A DNA stretch of 64,000 nt from Sphingobium naphthae. Lineage in GTDB: Bacteria; Pseudomonadota; Alphaproteobacteria; Sphingomonadales; Sphingomonadaceae. The translations under genes were made by a program, and so were the position numbers. Shown piece by piece: positions 1 to 7,481 of this stretch (position 1 is its first letter; each line of letters starts with the position of its first letter). The notes under the pieces are model-generated. The model made no database searches and had not been told where the DNA came from. It saw nothing but the letters and a program-made list of their open reading frames with translations. The DNA is taken from NCBI RefSeq assembly GCF_020782235.1, contig NZ_JAJGNO010000003.1, positions 310,001-374,000 on the forward strand, in the 5' to 3' direction.

Positions 1-411
1 GTGAAGGGCAAGAATTTCTGGGTGACGCTGGGCGACCTGACCCGCGCGCGCGAATGGTTCGGCGCCGGCTTCACCTCCGCGCTCAAGACGCCGGACAATA
101 CGCTGGTCTTCGTGACCGAAGAGGAGAAGGCGGAAATCCGCAAGGATCAGGCCGATTGCATGGGCTGCCTCAGCCAATGCGCCTTCTCCAGCTGGATGGA
201 CAGCGAAACCAATTCCACCGGTCGCCTGGCCGACCCGCGCAGCTTCTGCATCCAGAAGTCGCTGCAGGAATCGGTCCATGGCGGCGATCTCGACAAGAAT
301 CTGCTGTTCGCTGGCCACGCCGCCTATCGCTTCAAGCAGGACCCTTTCTATTCCAACGGGTTCGTGCCGACCGTGAAGCAGCTGGTCGATCGCATCCTGA
401 CCGGCGACTGA
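1..411 (+). CDS. nitronate monooxygenase / NAD(P)H-dependent flavin oxidoreductase, C-terminal part
   Basis: The window opens inside this gene. The visible 136 codons carry the cysteine-containing tail (DCMGCLSQC, ADPRSFCIQK, DPFYSNGFVPTVKQLV) that I recognise from sphingomonad members of the nitropropane dioxygenase (YrpB-like) FMN family. The TIM-barrel flavin domain would lie upstream of base 1. Family members oxidise nitronates or similar substrates with FMN in the cytoplasm. The first codon is GTG, but that is very unlikely to be the true start because the family is about 350-470 residues. Gene ends 5 bp before the DUF2093 gene, so the two are probably co-transcribed. The substrate cannot be told from this fragment. 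Confidence 0.7.
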   Translation: MKGKNFWVTLGDLTRAREWFGAGFTSALKTPDNTLVFVTEEEKAEIRKDQADCMGCLSQCAFSSWMDSETNSTGRLADPRSFCIQKSLQESVHGGDLDKNLLFAGHAAYRFKQDPFYSNGFVPTVKQLVDRILTGD

Positions 412-416
412 CGCGC

Positions 417-635
417 ATGATCGGGGACATACCGGGCATGGCCGTGCTGGAATATGGCGCAGCCGACTTTGCCGTGATGCGGCCGGGGCAGTTCGTGCTC
501 TGCGCCGTGTCAGGCGAGCGGATCGACCTGCAGGACCTCAAATATTGGAGCGCCGAGTTCCAAGAGGCCTATCGGGGAGCCGCAGAGGCGACGCAGGCCT
601 ATCTGCGGCACCGCGCGGTGGCCGCAGGCGCCTAG
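417..635 (+). CDS. DUF2093 family protein
   Basis: A 72-residue protein with the DUF2093 signature: a short start, the block RPGQFVLCAVSGERI, then LKYWSAEFQEAY. DUF2093 is a small alphaproteobacterial family of unknown function; a Cys in a CAVSG context and the YWS...QEAY block are its conserved parts. The start ATG is 5 bp after the preceding stop, suggesting one transcript. A short GC-rich hairpin (about 643-665) follows the stop but lacks a T run, so termination there is uncertain. No signal peptide or membrane segment is visible. Confidence 0.75.
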   Translation: MIGDIPGMAVLEYGAADFAVMRPGQFVLCAVSGERIDLQDLKYWSAEFQEAYRGAAEATQAYLRHRAVAAGA

Positions 636-785
636 TTCAACCGGGCGGCGCTTCAAGCGTCGCCGGCTGGCATTCACCCTTGATCGATGTCTGTTGGACG
701 CACTTTTCCTGTTCCGGCGAGCCCGAACATGATGTAATCTTCTCCCGAGGCGCCAAAAGAGCGCTCAGGGTGAAGGATGTCCATC

Positions 786-875
786 ATGTCTCGTATTGAT
801 GTTTTTGGCGATCGTATCTGCATTATCTCCAGCCTGCTGATCGTCGGCTGGTTCCTTTACAGCATCGTGGGCTGA
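786..875 (+). CDS. possible 29-residue single-pass membrane peptide
   Basis: A 29-codon ORF (MSRIDVFGDR, then a hydrophobic stretch ICIISSLLIVGWFLYSIVG). It has a purine-rich AGGGTGAAGG sequence about 8-17 bases upstream of the ATG, which could act as a ribosome binding site. If translated it would be a single transmembrane peptide with a charged N-terminus. I do not recognise a family. It sits in an otherwise empty gap of about 450 bp between DUF2093 and the next small ORF. Length alone cannot separate it from chance, so confidence is low. Confidence 0.35.
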   Translation: MSRIDVFGDRICIISSLLIVGWFLYSIVG

Positions 876-1083
876 TCCCGGCCGTCGCAGCAAGTTCGGC
901 TGCGGCGCGGCCAAGCAAAGCTGTTTGGACAATCCCGTCTTGCGTAGCGATAAGCCCTGCTGAGCCCTAGTGCTCCGCGGCTTTTGAAGGATGTCAGCTT
1001 GCTCCGCGTCATCAACGGCTAAAGCGCACGCTTCCGAAGCGACCACGCCAGGTTTCGTGTTCCCCTGATCGAAGGAGAAGACG

Positions 1084-1239
1084 ATGGCTCGCCTTGCCTC
1101 ACGGAAACGCCGGCGCCGGTCGGTACCGCCGGCCCAGCCGATCCCCATCCCCCATAGCAGCTGGACTGAGGCCGACCGCGTGACGACGGCCGCTGCGCCG
1201 ATCGCCGCCGAGGATTTCTGGGCTCGGCTGGGGCTTTAA
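1084..1239 (+). CDS. small basic hypothetical protein (51 aa)
   Basis: A 51-codon ORF with a strong AAGGAG-type Shine-Dalgarno about 7 bases before the ATG. The N-terminus is very basic (MARLASRKRRRRS), the middle is proline-rich, and the C-terminus (AAEDFWARLGL) is acidic-hydrophobic and looks helical. I do not recognise the family. It ends 4 bp before the end of the convergent purU gene. The good ribosome binding site is the main argument that it is real; the function is unknown. Confidence 0.45.
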   Translation: MARLASRKRRRRSVPPAQPIPIPHSSWTEADRVTTAAAPIAAEDFWARLGL

Positions 1240-1243
1240 CGCC

Positions 1244-2110
1244 TCAGCGGAACACGACCGTCTTGCCGCCATTGAGCAGCACACGACGATCCGCGATCCA
1301 GGAAACAGCACGGGCCAGCACCTGCGCCTCTATGTCGCGGCCGATGCGGATCATGTCCTCGGGCGTGGCGCGATGATCGACGCGCTCGACCGCCTGTTCG
1401 ATGATCGGCCCTTCGTCCAGGTCGGCCGTCACGAAATGGGCGGTCGCGCCGATCAGCTTGACCCCGCGCTCATGCGCGCGATGATAGGGGCGCGCGCCCT
1501 TGAAGCCGGGCAGGAAACTGTGGTGGATGTTGACGCAGCGCCCCGCCAGCCGCTCGACCAGCGCCTGCGATAGCACCTGCATATAGCGGGCGAGTATCAG
1601 ATAATCGGAGCGGCTGCGCTCGAATATCTCGAGCAGTGCCGCTTCCTGCCCTGCCTTGTCGCCATTGGGCGGCAGTTCATGATAGGGGATGCCATGCCAC
1701 TCGGTAATGCGGCGCATGTCGGGATGGTTAGACACCACGCCCATGATGTCGACCGCCAGCATGCCTGCCTGCCAGCGGTGCAGCAGGTCGGCGAGGCAGT
1801 GCGATCCCTTGGACACGGCGATCAGCATACGGGGGCGGTGGCGCGCTTCCGCCAGCGACCAGTCCATGGCGAAATGCGCGCCGATCGCGGCAAAGTCCGA
1901 ACGCAGCGCGTCGGTGTCGCGCATGCGTGCATCGGTCGCCTCGAACGCCACCCGCATGAAGAAGAGGCCGGCGTCCCGGTCGGCATATTGCTGGCTGTCG
2001 GTGATGAAACCGCCGCGCTCCGCCAGGAACTGGCTGACTGCCGCGACAATGCCGACGCGATCGGCGCAGACCAGGGTCAGTATCCAGGATGAATTGACAG
2101 CGTCCGGCAA
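1244..2110 (-). CDS. purU: formyltetrahydrofolate deformylase
   Basis: A 288-residue protein with an N-terminal ACT-like regulatory domain (about residues 8-85, starting LTLVCADRVGIVAAVSQFL) and a C-terminal formyltransferase-fold domain (about 92-285). The catalytic N-x-H-D set is visible: N194 and H196 in VNIHHSFLPGFKGA and D232 in DLDEGPII. It hydrolyses 10-formyl-THF to THF and formate, balancing one-carbon pools. Length matches the family (about 280-290). It lies 35 bp downstream of astD on the same strand, so it may be the last gene of the DUF1338-astD transcript. Confidence 0.93.
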   Translation of the reverse strand: MPDAVNSSWILTLVCADRVGIVAAVSQFLAERGGFITDSQQYADRDAGLFFMRVAFEATDARMRDTDALRSDFAAIGAHFAMDWSLAEARHRPRMLIAVSKGSHCLADLLHRWQAGMLAVDIMGVVSNHPDMRRITEWHGIPYHELPPNGDKAGQEAALLEIFERSRSDYLILARYMQVLSQALVERLAGRCVNIHHSFLPGFKGARPYHRAHERGVKLIGATAHFVTADLDEGPIIEQAVERVDHRATPEDMIRIGRDIEAQVLARAVSWIADRRVLLNGGKTVVFR

Positions 2111-2145
2111 CGGCCCCTCCGATAATGGTCGGGACAGCCGTTGCC

Positions 2146-3564
2146 CTAAGCTGCTGCGCTGTTCAAGCCGTTAACGGGCACCGCCGCCACGCCATCGGCT
2201 TCGAAGCTCGCGATCGGATAGGCGCAATAGTCGGCCGCATAATAGGCGCTCGGCCGATGATTGCCCGATGCGCCCAGGCCGCCAAACGGCATGTTGCCCG
2301 CCGCGCCCGTGGTCGGCCGGTTGCGGTTGACGACGCCGGCGCGGCTTTCCTCGACCACGCGCCGCCACAGCGCCTCGTCCTGCGAGACGAGCCCGGCGGA
2401 GAGGCCGAAGCTGGTAGCGTTGGCCGCGGCGATCGCCGCGTCGAAATCGGCGACGCGAACGACCGACAGCACCGGCGCGAAGATTTCCGCGTCCGGCGCG
2501 TCGATCCCGGTGAGGTCGAGCATCGCCGGCGTGACGAAGGCAGCGCTGCGATCGGCCAGCGCTTCGAAGGGGCGGATCACCCGCGCGCCGCGCGCAATTA
2601 GGTCGCTGACGGCGCGATGCGCGCTGGCCGCCGCCTGATCCGACACCAGCGGTCCCATGAAGGCCTCGCCCGCCTCGTTCCAGGCGGCGATCGGCAGTAG
2701 CGCGGCAAGCGCGGCGGTCGCCTCGACGATCGCGTCGCCGGTCGCGCCTTCGGGCACGATCAGCCGGCGTGCGCAGGAACAGCGCTGGCCAGTGGTGATG
2801 AAGGCCGAATTGACGATGATCGATGCCGCCGCGTCCGGACTGTCCCAGGCGATCAGCGGATTATTGCCGCCCAGTTCCAGCGCCATGATGACGTGGGGCC
2901 GATCGACCAGCGCTCGGCGCAGCGCCGCGCCGGCTCCCGCCGATCCGGTGAAGAGCAGCCCGTCTATGTCGCCCGCGACCAGCGCCTCGCCCGTGGCGCG
3001 CCCGCCCTGGACGAGCGTCAGCAATCCGTCGGGCAATCCGGCCGCGGCCCAGGCGTCCGCCATGGCGGCGCCGGTGGCGGGCGTGATCTCCGACGGCTTG
3101 AAGACCACGGCATTGCCCGCGATCAGGGCGGGGACGATATGCCCGTTGGGCAGATGGCCGGGAAAATTATAGGGGCCCAGCACCGCCATCACGCCATGGC
3201 CGCGATGGCGCAGCACCGCCCGGCCGAAGGGCATGTCGGCGGCGCGCTCGCCAGTGCGCTCGGCATGCGCCTGGATCGATATCTCGACCTTGGCGATCAT
3301 CGACCCGACTTCGGCGTCGCTTTCCCACAGCAGCTTGCCGGTTTCCCGGGCGATGAGCTGCGCCAGGTCGGCGCGGCGCTCGCTCAAAATCGCGGCATAG
3401 CGGCGCACCACCGCGATCCGGTCCTCCACGGGCGAGGCGCGCCAGCCAGGCAGCGCGGCGCGAGCAGCGGCGATGGCGCGGTCGCAATCGGCGGGGCGGG
3501 CGACCGGCCCTTCCCAGATCAGCTCGCGCGATGCGGGGTCGAAGGATTGCAGCATGTCGGTCAC
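2146..3564 (-). CDS. astD: N-succinylglutamate 5-semialdehyde dehydrogenase
   Basis: A 472-residue NAD-dependent aldehyde dehydrogenase. The cofactor/active-site motifs are in order: LGPYNFPGHLPNGHI (129-143), FKPSEITP (155-162), the catalytic glutamate E230 in LELGGNNP, and the catalytic cysteine C262 in TTGQRCSCARR. The PYNFPGHLPNGH block and RCSCARR are characteristic of AstD rather than generic ALDHs. AstD oxidises succinylglutamate semialdehyde in the arginine succinyltransferase pathway. The start overlaps the DUF1338 stop by 4 bp (ATGA), implying translational coupling. No astA, astB, astC or astE lies in this window, so the substrate in this organism could differ. Confidence 0.85.
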   Translation of the reverse strand: MTDMLQSFDPASRELIWEGPVARPADCDRAIAAARAALPGWRASPVEDRIAVVRRYAAILSERRADLAQLIARETGKLLWESDAEVGSMIAKVEISIQAHAERTGERAADMPFGRAVLRHRGHGVMAVLGPYNFPGHLPNGHIVPALIAGNAVVFKPSEITPATGAAMADAWAAAGLPDGLLTLVQGGRATGEALVAGDIDGLLFTGSAGAGAALRRALVDRPHVIMALELGGNNPLIAWDSPDAAASIIVNSAFITTGQRCSCARRLIVPEGATGDAIVEATAALAALLPIAAWNEAGEAFMGPLVSDQAAASAHRAVSDLIARGARVIRPFEALADRSAAFVTPAMLDLTGIDAPDAEIFAPVLSVVRVADFDAAIAAANATSFGLSAGLVSQDEALWRRVVEESRAGVVNRNRPTTGAAGNMPFGGLGASGNHRPSAYYAADYCAYPIASFEADGVAAVPVNGLNSAAA

Positions 3565-4601
3565 CGATATGTCCCTTCCTGCGCGCCGTCCCGGGCGCTC
3601 GTCATGGCGAAGATGCCGGTCGCATTGCCAGTGTCGAAGGCAAGGTCGATAACGCCCGTTTTAGGGTCGAGGTCGCGGCTGATGAACTCGAAGAAGGAGC
3701 CGGATACCTGCCGCGTTTCGCCATCGGCAAAGGGGCGTGCGACCCTGTCGGCGCGAAAGGCGGTCTGGCGCACGCGGCCGCTCGCGGAAATTTCCAGTCG
3801 CTCCTTCATCGGGCGGTCCTGCGCCTTCAGTCGCTGGGCCAGTGCCGCGACATCGGGCACCCGGTCCGTCGCATGATTGAAGGCATTGCCTTCGGTCGCA
3901 ATCCAGGCCGCTTCGTTGGAGCGGGACAGAAGCAGTTGATAATCCTCGAACGAAGCCGGCTCATGCTGCCGGTCGAAGGCGGCCAGGATGGTGGGCAAGG
4001 CGGCCAGCGCGACAGCGAAAGCGACAGCTTCACCGGCCGCGTAGCGCCGCAGCATCTCCCGGGCGGCATCATCCAGTGGATCGCGCGACGTGCCGAAGAC
4101 GCGGGCGGCGGCGGCGGCGAAGTCCGGGTCGAAGCGGTCGACATGAAGTTCGGACAGGAAGAATTGCGGGATGGCGTCGGGATAGTCGGCATGGCGATAG
4201 GCGCGGCCCGTCATCTTCAGCCGGTCGAGCGGATAGACGGCGGCCATCTCATAGCCCAGCGGCAGGAAGATGCGGGTGAAGGCGTCCTCGCCCCCGGGCA
4301 GGGCGCCGGTGGGGCCATCGGGAAAGCGGATGCAGCGCAGCGCGCCATGGTCGAACAGAATCCGTCGGCCGCCGGCCAGCGCGTCGGCGACATAGGCCGC
4401 GCCGCTGGGCACGCGGGCGAGCAGGTCGTGGAACAGGCCGACATTCATCGCCATGGCGAAGGCGGCGCGGGAGACATGCTCGCCGCGTTCCGCCAGCAGC
4501 GCCGGGTCGATCGCCAGCATCTCGAGCGTGCGACGTCCCTCCGCGTCGCCCAGCGCGCCGGTCGCCAGCCGTTCGATCGTGCCCATATTCTCATTCGACA
4601 T
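3561..4601 (-). CDS. DUF1338 / 2-oxoadipate dioxygenase-decarboxylase family protein
   Basis: A 346-residue member of the DUF1338 family (HglS/YdcJ type, vicinal-oxygen-chelate-like Fe(II) enzymes). Candidate metal ligands are H85 in FDHGALR, H243 in AFNHATDR and E305 in GSFFEF; R89, four residues after H85, matches the substrate arginine spacing of HglS. HglS converts 2-oxoadipate to 2-hydroxyglutarate in lysine catabolism. The start at 4601 is chosen because GGAG lies about 8 bases before it; the frame is open 23 codons further upstream without a good site. The stop overlaps astD by 4 bp and the LysR gene is divergent. The family is clear; the substrate is not proven. Confidence 0.8.
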   Translation of the reverse strand: MSNENMGTIERLATGALGDAEGRRTLEMLAIDPALLAERGEHVSRAAFAMAMNVGLFHDLLARVPSGAAYVADALAGGRRILFDHGALRCIRFPDGPTGALPGGEDAFTRIFLPLGYEMAAVYPLDRLKMTGRAYRHADYPDAIPQFFLSELHVDRFDPDFAAAAARVFGTSRDPLDDAAREMLRRYAAGEAVAFAVALAALPTILAAFDRQHEPASFEDYQLLLSRSNEAAWIATEGNAFNHATDRVPDVAALAQRLKAQDRPMKERLEISASGRVRQTAFRADRVARPFADGETRQVSGSFFEFISRDLDPKTGVIDLAFDTGNATGIFAMTSARDGAQEGTYR

Positions 4602-4614
4602 ATAAACGCTCCGG

Positions 4615-4671
4615 GATGACAGTTGCATTATCGCAGCGTAGACAGCGAAATCAAAATGGCATCCTGTCATC
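4615..4671. promoter_or_regulatory. inverted repeat in the DUF1338/LysR divergent intergenic region
   Basis: The 88-bp gap between the divergent DUF1338 and lysR genes holds a perfect 8-bp inverted repeat, GATGACAG at 4615-4622 and CTGTCATC at 4664-4671. Similarity continues loosely inward on both arms (GATGACAG-TTGC-ATT and GATGACAG-GATGCCATT when read towards the centre). Divergent LysR regulators normally bind palindromic sites in such gaps, so this is a plausible operator. The binding itself is inference. Confidence 0.4.
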
Positions 4672-4689
4672 TGCTGATGAGCTTAGGGA

Positions 4690-5631
4690 ATGAACGACAG
4701 CCGCAAATGGTTGCCCCCCATGGCGACGCTCACCGCGTTCGAGGCCGCCGTGCGCCATGGCGGCTTTTCCCGCGCGGGCGAGGAGATCGGCCTCACGCAA
4801 AGCGCGGTCAGCCGTCAGATCGCGCAGCTGGAGGATATGCTCCAGACGCCGCTGTTCGACCGCATCGGCCGCCGCGTCCGGCTCAACGAAGCGGGCCGCG
4901 CCTATGCCGACGATCTGCTGCCGGCGCTCGATCGCATCCGCCGCGCCACCGCCCGCGCGTCGGCGCGCCCCGCGCAGACGGCGCTGCGGATCGCGACGCT
5001 GCCCAGCTTCGGCATGCGCTGGCTCGCGCCGCGCCTGCCGCATCTCAGCGCGCGCCATCCCGACCTGGTGATCGATTTCGCCGCTCGCTCGCAGCCCTTC
5101 GATTTCGGCCATGAGGAATTCGACGCAGCTGTCCATTTCGGTGTCGTGAAAGATTGGCCGGGGGTAGCGATGGACTTCCTGTTTCGCGAAGAAGCGGTGC
5201 CGGTCTGCGCGCCCGCCTGGCTGGCCATGCATCCGCTGCGCACGCCCGCCGACTTGCTGAACGTGCCGCTGCTCAGCCAGACATCGCGCCGCGACGCCTG
5301 GCCGCGCTGGCTGGCGGCGGCGGGGGTGGATGGGTCCGCGCTCGCGCCCGGCCCGACTTTCGAGCATTTCCTGATGCTGGCGCAGGCATCCGCGGCGGGG
5401 GCGGGCGTCGCGCTGATCCCCAGCTTCCTGATCCGGCCGGAACTGGAGGCGGGAACGCTGGTCGTTCCTTTCGCGCGCCCGATGTCGAGCGAGCAGGCCT
5501 ATTATCTCGTCTATCCGCCCGAGGCGCTGGCCAATCCCGCCGTGGCGCAGTTTCGTAACTGGATGCTGGAGCAGGCGGGCGCCCGCGCTGTCACTTCCGC
5601 GTCGCGAAGCAATCCGCGCCCGCCGCCTTGA
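4690..5631 (+). CDS. LysR family transcriptional regulator (GcvA-like)
   Basis: A 313-residue LysR-type regulator. The N-terminal winged HTH (about residues 12-75) has the usual LysR pattern: LTAFEAAVRHGGFSRAGEEI, then LTQSAVSRQI and LEDMLQTPLFDR. The WLPPMATLTAFEAA opening resembles the GcvA/AmpR branch and supports the start at 4690, although AGGGA lies unusually close to this ATG. The rest (about 95-300) is the substrate-binding-like effector domain. It is divergent from the DUF1338-astD cluster, which it probably controls. Its 3' end overlaps the convergent Sel1/SPOR gene by 41 bp. Confidence 0.9.
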   Translation: MNDSRKWLPPMATLTAFEAAVRHGGFSRAGEEIGLTQSAVSRQIAQLEDMLQTPLFDRIGRRVRLNEAGRAYADDLLPALDRIRRATARASARPAQTALRIATLPSFGMRWLAPRLPHLSARHPDLVIDFAARSQPFDFGHEEFDAAVHFGVVKDWPGVAMDFLFREEAVPVCAPAWLAMHPLRTPADLLNVPLLSQTSRRDAWPRWLAAAGVDGSALAPGPTFEHFLMLAQASAAGAGVALIPSFLIRPELEAGTLVVPFARPMSSEQAYYLVYPPEALANPAVAQFRNWMLEQAGARAVTSASRSNPRPPP

Positions 5632-6580
5632 TCCGGGCGCACAGCCGTTCCGCGTCGCCGCTGCTGGCGATCGGTCCGGCCTGCAGCCGCGTCACGCTGC
5701 CGGCGCGGACGAAGAAGGGCTGATAGGCGGACAGGCCGCCGACCTTGGCGGTCAGCCGGTTCCACAAGCTGCGCGCGCCGCCTTCCTGGCTGAACGCGCC
5801 AAGCTGCACGCGCCAGTCGCCCGAAGCGGCCGGGGCCGGCGCGGCGGGCGCAGGCTTGGATGGAAGCGCGGGTGGCGGCGGAGTCGTCGCTCGCTGGGTG
5901 GGCCTGGGCTGGGGGGAAGGGGTGGGGGGCGTCGTCGGCTTCGGCGCGGGACGCTCGGCCGGGGGATTGGGGCGGGTCGGCACGGCCGGCGCGCTTGCCA
6001 GGGTCTCGCCCTTGCCCTTCTCCAGGCTCGCCGCCATGGCCAGGCCCTGCCTGCGCTGGTCGTCGGGAATATATTTGTCCATCTGCGCCAGGCTGGTCGT
6101 CGCCTGGGTGAGGCCGGACGCGGACGCGCGGCTCATCAGCGCATAGGCGCGCACCCAATCCTTGCCGATCAGGTCGCCGTTGAACAGCGCGGTGCCGACA
6201 ATATACTGGGCGCGCGGTTCGCCCCGCAAGGCAGCGCGCTGAAGATAGGGCATGGCGTCGGCGCGGTCGCCCTGCTGGAACATCAGCAGGCCCAGATTGT
6301 CCTCGGCGCGCAGATGGCCCTGCGCCGCCGCCTTGCGATACCAGTCCAGCGCGACGGGAAAGTCCGATTGCACACCTCGGCCAAGCTTGTAGGCCTGGCC
6401 CATGTTGAACTGCGCATCGGGATCGCCGGCCTGGGCGAGCGGCCGCCACTCGGCGATCGCGCGGGCATAGTCGCCCTGCTGCCAGGCGTCGACGCCCGCC
6501 TTCACATCCGCCAGCGCCGGGGAGCCCAGGCCCAGCATCACCGCCAGCGCTGCCGCTCCAATCATCCGTCCTGCGTGCAT
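5591..6580 (-). CDS. exported Sel1-repeat / SPOR-domain protein
   Basis: About 329 residues. The N-terminus MHAGRMIGAAALAVMLGLGSPALA is a Sec signal peptide; GGAG about 10 bases upstream supports this start over the longer open frame. Next come Sel1/TPR-like repeats (WRPLAQAGDPDAQFNMGQAY, YRKAAAQGHLRAEDNLG, LQRAALRGEPRAQYIVG), a long proline/alanine-rich linker, and a C-terminal SPOR domain (DWRVQLGAFSQEGGARSLW to the end). SPOR domains bind peptidoglycan stripped of stem peptides at the division septum; Sel1 repeats bind proteins. It is divergent from the ParA operon, whose last gene is also repeat plus SPOR. Confidence 0.85.
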   Translation of the reverse strand: MHAGRMIGAAALAVMLGLGSPALADVKAGVDAWQQGDYARAIAEWRPLAQAGDPDAQFNMGQAYKLGRGVQSDFPVALDWYRKAAAQGHLRAEDNLGLLMFQQGDRADAMPYLQRAALRGEPRAQYIVGTALFNGDLIGKDWVRAYALMSRASASGLTQATTSLAQMDKYIPDDQRRQGLAMAASLEKGKGETLASAPAVPTRPNPPAERPAPKPTTPPTPSPQPRPTQRATTPPPPALPSKPAPAAPAPAASGDWRVQLGAFSQEGGARSLWNRLTAKVGGLSAYQPFFVRAGSVTRLQAGPIASSGDAERLCARIKAAGADCFATRK

Positions 6581-6750
6581 CTGCGTCGTGCTCCTGCCCA
6601 GTCTCCGTCGGGGGCCATCTAGCCCGAATGAGGTTAAAAGCCTGTTAGCATAGACGACCGCGCACACAGACCCTGTTTGCGCGGTTAACCAAATCTTAGG
6701 CGCGCCCATGGCAGATCGGCCCGGAATGGGAATTTCTTCGGGGGAAGTGC

Positions 6751-7467
6751 GTGCGGATTCTGGCATTGGCATCGCAGAAGGGCGGATCGGGCAAGACGAC
6801 CCTGTCGGGGCATCTGGCGGTGCAGGCGCAGCGCGCGGGCGCCGGGCCGGTGGTGCTGATCGACATCGATCCGCAGGGTTCGCTGGCCGACTGGTGGAAT
6901 GAGCGCGAGGCCGAATTCCCCGCCTTCGCCCAGACCACCGTGGCGCGCCTGTCTTCCGACCTGGAGATTTTGCGGCAGCAGGGTTTCAAGCTGGCCGTCA
7001 TCGACACGCCGCCCGCCATCACCATGGCGATCCAGAGCGTCATTTCCGTCGCCGAACTGATCGTGGTGCCGACCCGGCCCAGCCCGCACGACCTGCGCGC
7101 CGTGGGCGCGACCGTCGACCTGTGCGAGCGCGCGGGCAAGCCGCTGATCTTCGTCGTCAACGCCGCCACGCCCAAGGCGCGGATCACGTCCGAAGCCGCC
7201 GTCGCTCTGTCGCAGCATGGCACGGTCGCGCCGGTGACCCTGCATCACCGCACCGATTTCGCGGCGTCGATGATCGACGGGCGCACGGTGATGGAAGTGG
7301 ACCCGCGCGGGCGCTCCGCCGGCGAGGTCGAGGCGCTGTGGACCTATGTGTCCGATCGCCTGGAGAAGAATTTCCGCCGCACGGTGTTTTCCGTGCCCCA
7401 TGGCAGCGTCGGCACCGTCGCCGCGCGCCCGATCGGTGGCGGCTTCGGCCGCCGCGTAAGCCAGTAA
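6751..7467 (+). CDS. ParA/MinD family ATPase
   Basis: A 238-residue deviant-Walker-A ATPase. KGGSGKTT (residues 10-17) carries the signature lysine, VLIDIDPQGSLADWW contains the second ParA motif, and LAVIDTPPA is the Walker B-like block. The start is GTG with GGGGAAG a few bases upstream. ParA/MinD proteins dimerise with ATP, bind DNA or membrane, and position cargo through a partner that triggers ATP hydrolysis. The chromosomal parA near the origin normally pairs with parB; here there is no ParB. A ribbon-helix-helix gene follows after 14 bp and a TPR/SPOR gene after that, which suggests an orphan positioning system. Confidence 0.9.
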   Translation: MRILALASQKGGSGKTTLSGHLAVQAQRAGAGPVVLIDIDPQGSLADWWNEREAEFPAFAQTTVARLSSDLEILRQQGFKLAVIDTPPAITMAIQSVISVAELIVVPTRPSPHDLRAVGATVDLCERAGKPLIFVVNAATPKARITSEAAVALSQHGTVAPVTLHHRTDFAASMIDGRTVMEVDPRGRSAGEVEALWTYVSDRLEKNFRRTVFSVPHGSVGTVAARPIGGGFGRRVSQ

Positions 7468-7481
7468 GAGGAGGATAGCAT

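Noticed and set aside
4623..5114. Open frames antiparallel or shifted within the LysR gene
   Set aside because: Overlap a well-supported LysR HTH and effector domain; Arg-rich translations typical of shadow frames.
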